Assembly (NCBI RefSeq): GCF_047675955.1
Contig: NC_132930.1
Coordinates: 45,199,832-45,263,831 of the forward strand
Source: Chlorocebus sabaeus
Lineage: Eukaryota > Chordata > Mammalia > Primates > Cercopithecidae
DNA length: 64,000 nucleotides
Direction: 5' to 3'
The first letter of the stretch is position 1. Each line of letters starts with the position of its first letter. The notes below the pieces were generated by a model, which saw nothing but the letters and a program-made list of their open reading frames with translations, was not told where the DNA came from and searched no databases. Shown one piece after another: positions 58,401 to 64,000 of this stretch. The translations under genes and the position numbers were made by a program.

Positions 58401-60266
58401 CTAGGGCCGGGTTTCAGGTGCTTGCATTGTTTTTCCTCTTGACTTCACGTGGGGAGTCAGGTTTTCACCCCCATTTTATAGATGAGAAAGGGAAGCTCAG
58501 AGCACAAAGCAATGTGCCTGACTCCCAGTGGGACCTCTGTTCATTGACTCTACAGACACTGTGTGCTAGGTCCTGGGTGTTGGTGAGGCTGGGACTCAGC
58601 CTCGGTCTTCTGACCCCATAAGAAAAAGGTTTCCTGGGGTAGTAGCTGCAGCCTCCAAAGAGGAAAGATCCTTCTCCAAGTTCCTGGAAATATTCAGAGC
58701 TTTGCAATGCAAGGCGTACTCCTCCCAGGGACCCTCCTGGCTTCTCTGGAGCCTTGGGCGAGTGGCCAGGGCTCACCTGCCCCTGGGGTTGTGGCACTAT
58801 ACGATTGGGTCTTTCCCAGTCGGGGTTCTTTCTGGATCCCACCACCCTCCCCACTCCTCCCCTACAGTGATCGTCCTGGTGCTGTGCTCAGTGTCCACTG
58901 AACGCACCACACATACAGCCAATACTCGCTTTGTGAGTGCTACTCCATGCCACGGGCAATGCGAGCCTGGGGGATGTGGACACAGACATGCTGGGCTGAG
59001 GCACTCAGCTGTTGTCCCAAGTGGTGCTGTGCTGATAAACGTTTAACAACCAGCTCTTGGTTGGAGCAGTGTGACGTGCAGCATTCGCCAGTTTCCACAG
59101 TGTGAATACTCCCCTTACATTGCCAACACAAGGTTGCTGGTGCCGAGTTGGGAGGAGATGCACGCAGTTGGCTCTGCTAGCTGAGCAGGGCGAAGCCAGC
59201 ACCTGGACACCATTGACTAAGGGCCATGGAGACCCAAGAGGTGACTGCTGTAGGAGAGGACCAGGGCCAGGTACGTTTTAGGTGTGTCAGGAAAGCCCCC
59301 TGCTCCAGGCGGGTGGATGGGGAGAGAGCCATGCTGTGGTGCAGGAGAAGATAGTTCCAGAAGTACCACCTGCTGTGGGCCTCCTTCACAACAGGCACTG
59401 TGTTCAGCGTGCCAGACACCACCTCAGCCAATGCTCACAGCCGACAGGTGAGATAGTTGTGACAATAATACATGTTGTACTTTTCATTCCCTGACATCGT
59501 AATGCCCCAGTGCCTCCACACTGGATGAATTTGAGGGAGAAAACAAAGCCACTATTTCAGCCTTGAATTATTCCGGGGTTTTTTTTAGTCTAGTCTCCAT
59601 GACCATATGTAAAACCAAGACTTAACTTTTTTACTATCCAAAGAACACAGGAATGAGGGCCAAATAAGACTTTTCTAAAAATCAATCATTTATTTGTTCA
59701 TTTAAATTTTGTATAGGTACCAGAAGAGGGAAAGATCACATATAAAGAATTAGGAATCAGAACAGCTTTGGACTTGATGATAGCTATACTGACAACGAGA
59801 AGATGATGAGGCAATTCCTGCAAAACTGGCCTCTGCCTGCCTTTTTCTGTAGGAAAGAAATCTCCAAACTAGAATTCTATACCCAGCCAAACTATCAATC
59901 AAACCTGCAGGTCTGATAAGGTTATTTTCAGGAATTTAGGATTGCAATGATTTTTACTTTCCCAGAACCCTCATTAGAAAGCCAATAGAGCATGATTTGC
60001 ACAAAAACAAGGGAGATATGGAGTAGCTGATATGTCCCAAGGTCTAGAGAGGAGATTTAGACAACAGGCAGAGAGTTTGGGGTTAAATTAGCATTAGGCA
60101 TGCACACACACACACACACACAATAAAACAATATCTTTACAGGGAAAAGTTAAGAAGGGAAAAGTAATCATAGTATATTACACAGCTCTGCTCTGAGTTA
60201 CATTTACATAATCATGCATATCTATGTGGTGAGTTCTTATAATTTTACGTTGCCTCAACATTGATT
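58401..60266. other. Intergenic
   Basis: L1-like words ('ctagaattctatacccagcc') appear around 59640-60000, and a (CA)10 run lies at 60103-60122. No gene is recognised. Confidence 0.45.
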
Positions 60267-60269
60267 TTG

Positions 60270-60770
60270 AATGTAAATTGGACTTTCTCACACAGAAACA
60301 GGACTCAATCACGATCGACACGATTTCCAGTTCTCCACTTCCTCCCAGTTCCTTGATGTGTCGATCCAGGTATCTGGCATATCTAACTTCCTCCTGGTGA
60401 ACACCTCCCTATGGAACATCCAGATACAACCTTCTTGACTCGCCCCACTGACTCACCCCACATGGACTGTGCAGACACGTCACAGTAGCCACCTCTCAGT
60501 CACAGCATGACTCCTGGAACTTGTGCCTGCTTGCTTCAAAACCACCGATTAAAACTCCCTGCAGGAAATCTGTTTAAATAATGCCCTAGATGCCAATAAA
60601 GGGAAGCGTCCTTCTGTCTCTCTCCCTCACATGCTCCCTGACCTCTGTGTGTGTGGCCTCTGGGCTTGCCATGTGCCCCCAGGACCTGTAAGTAATAAAA
60701 CCTTTATTTCCATTTTGTGTTTCTCCTAATCATTGAAAGGCTGCTTTCCATCTCAAAGATCTTAAACTAA
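60270..60770 (+). mobile_element. possible LTR fragment
   Basis: 'gattaaaactccctgcagga', 'gatgccaataaagggaagc' and 'gtaataaaacctttatttcc' look like the promoter-polyadenylation end of an ERV LTR. No confirmed boundaries. Confidence 0.35.
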
Positions 60771-60964
60771 AATAATCTGACACGAATCACACTCCCTTTG
60801 TGCTTGGGAGTGGAGTGATGGGAAGGAGGGTGTGAGGTTAGGGGCAGGAAATGAGAGAAAGCTAACACCTCCTCTTCCATGAGGGGAAGTCAATAGGTAT
60901 TGACTAAGCTGGAAAATTGAAAAGCAGCAATATAAGAATGTTATTTAGGAAAACAGATGTAAAT

Positions 60965-61315
60965 ACAGGCATACCTTGTTTTATTGCACTTCACAGGTAC
61001 TACATTTTTTTACAAATTGAAGGTCTGTGGCAACCTTGCATTAAGCAAGTCTACAGGCACCATTTTTCCAACAGCTTGGGCTCGCTTTGTGTCCATGTCA
61101 GCATTTTTAAGCAATAAAATATTTTAAAATTAAGGTATATACATTTTTAGACAGAATGCTAATATTATATGCTTAGTAGACTACAGCATAGTGTACACGT
61201 AACTTCTATATGCACTGGGAAACCAAAAAAGTTGTGTGACTTGCTTTATTGTGATATTCACTTTATTGCAATGGTCTGGAACCAAACTTGCAATATTTCT
61301 GAGATATTCTTACAC
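60965..61315 (+). mobile_element. Tigger-type DNA transposon, internally deleted
   Basis: The left end 'caggcataccttgttttat' with 'aattgaaggtctgtggcaac', and the right end 'gctttattgtgatattcact' with 'tttattgcaatggtctgga', are the inverted ends of a pogo-like Tigger element. No transposase frame remains. Subfamily tentative. Confidence 0.75.
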
Positions 61316-61479
61316 AAACAGAATTGGCTTTAAAAAAAAAAAAAAAAACGAAGGAAGTGGTTGCCTCTGGGGAAGAATAATTTGAGTGGGTGAGGTAAAG
61401 GGGCAGGGCACTGCTGGTTTTTATAGCAAGCCTTGGGGATTATTTAACTTCTTAGATTACATGCACATGCAACTTTTTT

Positions 61480-64000
61480 CTATGATCTTTTAAGTGTTTA
61501 AATTGATATGTAATAATTATATCTGTTTATTTGGTACATGTGATATTTTAGTACATGTATACAATGTGTAATGATCAAATCAGGGTAATTGGCATAGCCA
61601 TCACCTAAAACATATGTCATTTTTTTGTGTTGAAATCATTCAAAATCTTCTCTTCTAGCTTTTTAAAAATATTTAATAAATTATTGTTAACTGTAGTCAC
61701 CCTAGTAATTTTCCATTCATTCACCAACTTCTTCCTAACCCCCTCTCCCCTATCCTTACCAGCCTCTGAAAATTACTATTCTACTTTCTATGAGGTCAAC
61801 TTTTTTAGCTCCCACATATGAGTGAGATCATGCAGTATTTGTCTTCCTGTGCCTGGCTTATTTCATTTCACATAATGACCTACAAAATCCACATTATCTA
61901 CAGATGACATGATTTCATTATTTTATGTGAACAAATTGTATTCCATTCTATATAACAGGTTTCCTTATCCATTCATCTGTTGATGGACACTTGGGTTGAT
62001 GTTGACTCCGTCTCTTGGCTATTGGGAATAGTGCCACAGTAAACACGGGAGTGCTGCTATCTCTTCAACATACTAATTTCATGGCCTTTGGATACAATCT
62101 CAGTAGTGGGGTTGCTGGATCACGTGGCACTTCTATTTTTAGTTTTTTGCAGAACTTCCATGCTATTGTCCATGATGGCTATAATAATTTACATTCCCAC
62201 CAACAATATATAAGAGTTGCCCTTTCTCCCCAGCCTTGACAACATTTTTTGGTCTTTTTGAATAGTCTCGTTAACTGGGGCAACATGACATCTCACTGAG
62301 GTTTTGATTTGCATTTTTCTGATGATTAGTGATGAGCAACATTATTTCACATGTTGCCCATTTGTATTTCTTCTTTTAAGAAATGTCAATTCAAACCATT
62401 TGCCCATTTTTTTCTTTTTTTCTTTCCCTTTTTAATTTAAAAATTATTACTTGTCATTTTCAGTACTTTCTATTTTTTTCTTGTTTTTCTTTTCATATCA
62501 CAGCCAAGACCAACATTTGCTCATTTTAATTGGATTATCTGATTTTTACCAAGTTATTTTAATTCCTTATATATTCTGGATATTAATTCCTTGGTGGATG
62601 AATATTTAACAAATATGTTTTCCCATTCTGTAGGTTGTCTCTACTCTCCGTTGATTGTTTTCTTTGCTGTGAAAAAGTGTTTTAGTTTGATATAATGCTA
62701 TTTGGCTATTTCTACTTTTGTTGCCTGAGCATTTGAGGTCCTACCCAAAAAATCTTCGTCCAGACCAAGGTCCTGAAGCATTTCCTCTGTTTTCTTCTAG
62801 CAGTTTCATAGTTTCAGGTGTTACATTTAAGTTTTTAATCCTTCTTAATTGCTTTTTGTATATGGTAAAAGATAGGGGTCTAGTTTCATTCTTCTGCATA
62901 TCAACATCCAGTTTTCCCATCACCATTTATGGAGAAACTACTCTTTCCCCAATGTATATTCTTACCACTTTCATCAAAAAATCAGTTGACTGAAACTGCA
63001 TGGATTTAATTCTAGGTTCTCTATTCTATTCCACTGAGTGATATGTCTGTTTTTACGTCAGTACCGTGTTGTTTTGGTTACTATAGCTTTGGTTACAATA
63101 GTATATTTGCAGTCAGGTAGTATGATACCTCCAGCTTTGTTCCTTTTGCTAGGGATTGCTTTGGCTATTCGGGCTCTTTACAGTTTTAGATGAATTTTAG
63201 GATTTTTCTTCTATTTCTGTGAAGAATGTTATTGGTAGTTTGATAGAGATTACATTGAATCTGTAGATCACTTTTGGTAGTATGAATATTTTAACAACAT
63301 TAATTCTTTCAAATTCTAACAAAATTAATTCCATGAACAAGGACTATCTTGCAATTTTTTGTGTGTCCTCTTCAATTTCTTTCATCAGTGCTTTACAGTT
63401 TTTGTTATAGAAATCTTTTACCTCTTTGGTTAAATTTACTCCTTGGCATTTTATTTTTTGTAGCTATTGTAGATAGCATTGCTTTCTTGATTTTTTAATA
63501 TTGCTCACTATTGGCTTATAGAAATGTTACTGATTTTTGTACATTGATTTTGTATCCTGCAACTTTACTAAATTGATCAGTTCTATCAGTTTTTTGAGGC
63601 ATCTTTGGGTTTTTCTATTTTTTTTTTTTCTCTTGTTTTTGAGATGGAGTCTTGCTCTTGTTGCCCAGGCTGGTGTGAAATGGTACGATCTCGGCTCATT
63701 GCCACCTCTGCCTCCTGGGTTCAAGCAATTCTCTTGCCTCAGCCTCCCAAATAGCTGGGATTACCCACCACCATGCTCAGCTAATTTTTGTATTTTTAGT
63801 AGAGATGGAGTTTCACCATGTTGGCCAGGCTTATCTCCAACTTCTGACCTCAGGTGATCCACCCACCTCAGCCTCCCAAAGTGCTGGGATTACCAGTGCG
63901 CCTGGTTATCTTTGGGTTTTTCTAAATATAATCATGTCATCTGCAAACAGGGACAGTTTGACTTTCTAGTTTGTCTAATCCTTTCTTTCTCTTGCCTCAT
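61480..64000 (-). mobile_element. L1 LINE, antisense, runs off the window
   Basis: Reversed L1 3' UTR ('tagtacatgtatacaatgtg', 'gtaattggcatagccatcac') is followed by reversed ORF2 ('catatgagtgagatcatgca', 'gttgatggacacttgggttg', 'gtagtttgatagagattaca'). It continues past the end of the window, interrupted only by an Alu. Many stops; dead copy. Confidence 0.9.
63601..63924 (-). mobile_element. Alu SINE, antisense, with 17-bp TSD inside L1
   Basis: The direct repeat ATCTTTGGGTTTTTCTA flanks the Alu at 63601-63617 and 63908-63924. The body shows 'gagatggagtcttgctcttg' and the central 'tttttagtagagatggagtt'. Confidence 0.95.

Noticed and set aside
62741..62926. Minus-strand open frame resembling L1 ORF2
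   Set aside because: Short open remnant inside an old antisense L1 with many stops.
25076..64000. Neighbouring gene ACOX3 expected 3' of HTRA3 from human gene order
   Set aside because: I could not identify any ACOX3 exon; by human spacing as I remember it, the gene starts beyond this window.
1..64000. tRNA, rRNA, snRNA or microRNA genes
   Set aside because: I saw no cloverleaf with A and B boxes or other clear RNA gene apart from SINE-derived sequence; a covariance-model scan would be needed to exclude small ones.

Overview
This is mammalian nuclear DNA, almost certainly from an Old World monkey. The evidence is a spliced vertebrate gene, abundant Alu and L1 elements, MIR/L2 and MaLR relics, and one young AluY (18883-19210) whose variants match cercopithecid AluY as I remember them. 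No prokaryotic or viral gene system is present.

Layout. Positions 1-25075 hold the 3' part of one plus-strand gene, HTRA3, a secreted serine protease of the HtrA family. Exons 3 to 10 of the ten-exon human gene model are here, with consensus splice sites; exons 1-2 (signal peptide, IGFBP-like and Kazal-like modules) lie upstream. The exons give residues 163-453 of the long isoform: catalytic His191 and Asp227 on exon 3, Ser305 on a 33-base exon 5, the end of the protease fold on exon 6, and the PDZ domain on exons 8-10. An alternative terminal exon 7 (13851, stop at 13871-13873) with its own poly(A) signal encodes the seven-residue tail of the PDZ-less short isoform. Intron 8 begins with GC instead of GT. 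The introns carry a 60-bp VNTR, a 1.4-kb ATCC-type array between exons 6 and 7, and two short arrays that each contain five AP-1-type sites.

Positions 25076-64000 contain no protein-coding gene that I can support; this looks like the intergenic interval 3' of HTRA3. It holds a 3.6-kb minisatellite of about 83 units of 43 bp (26163-29740), Alus, MaLR LTRs, several L1 fragments (including a 5'-truncated primate L1 with target-site duplications at 39524-41596), a 157-bp inverted duplication (32829-32985 and 33431-33587), a CA-rich minisatellite and a CAT-type array next to a solo MaLR LTR.

The very long open frames in this window lie in tandem repeats and are not genes. The best leads are the alternative-terminal-exon architecture of HTRA3, its GC-AG intron, the tandem AP-1/NF-E2-like sites, the minisatellite whose units carry a G-quadruplex motif on the minus strand, and the inverted duplication.
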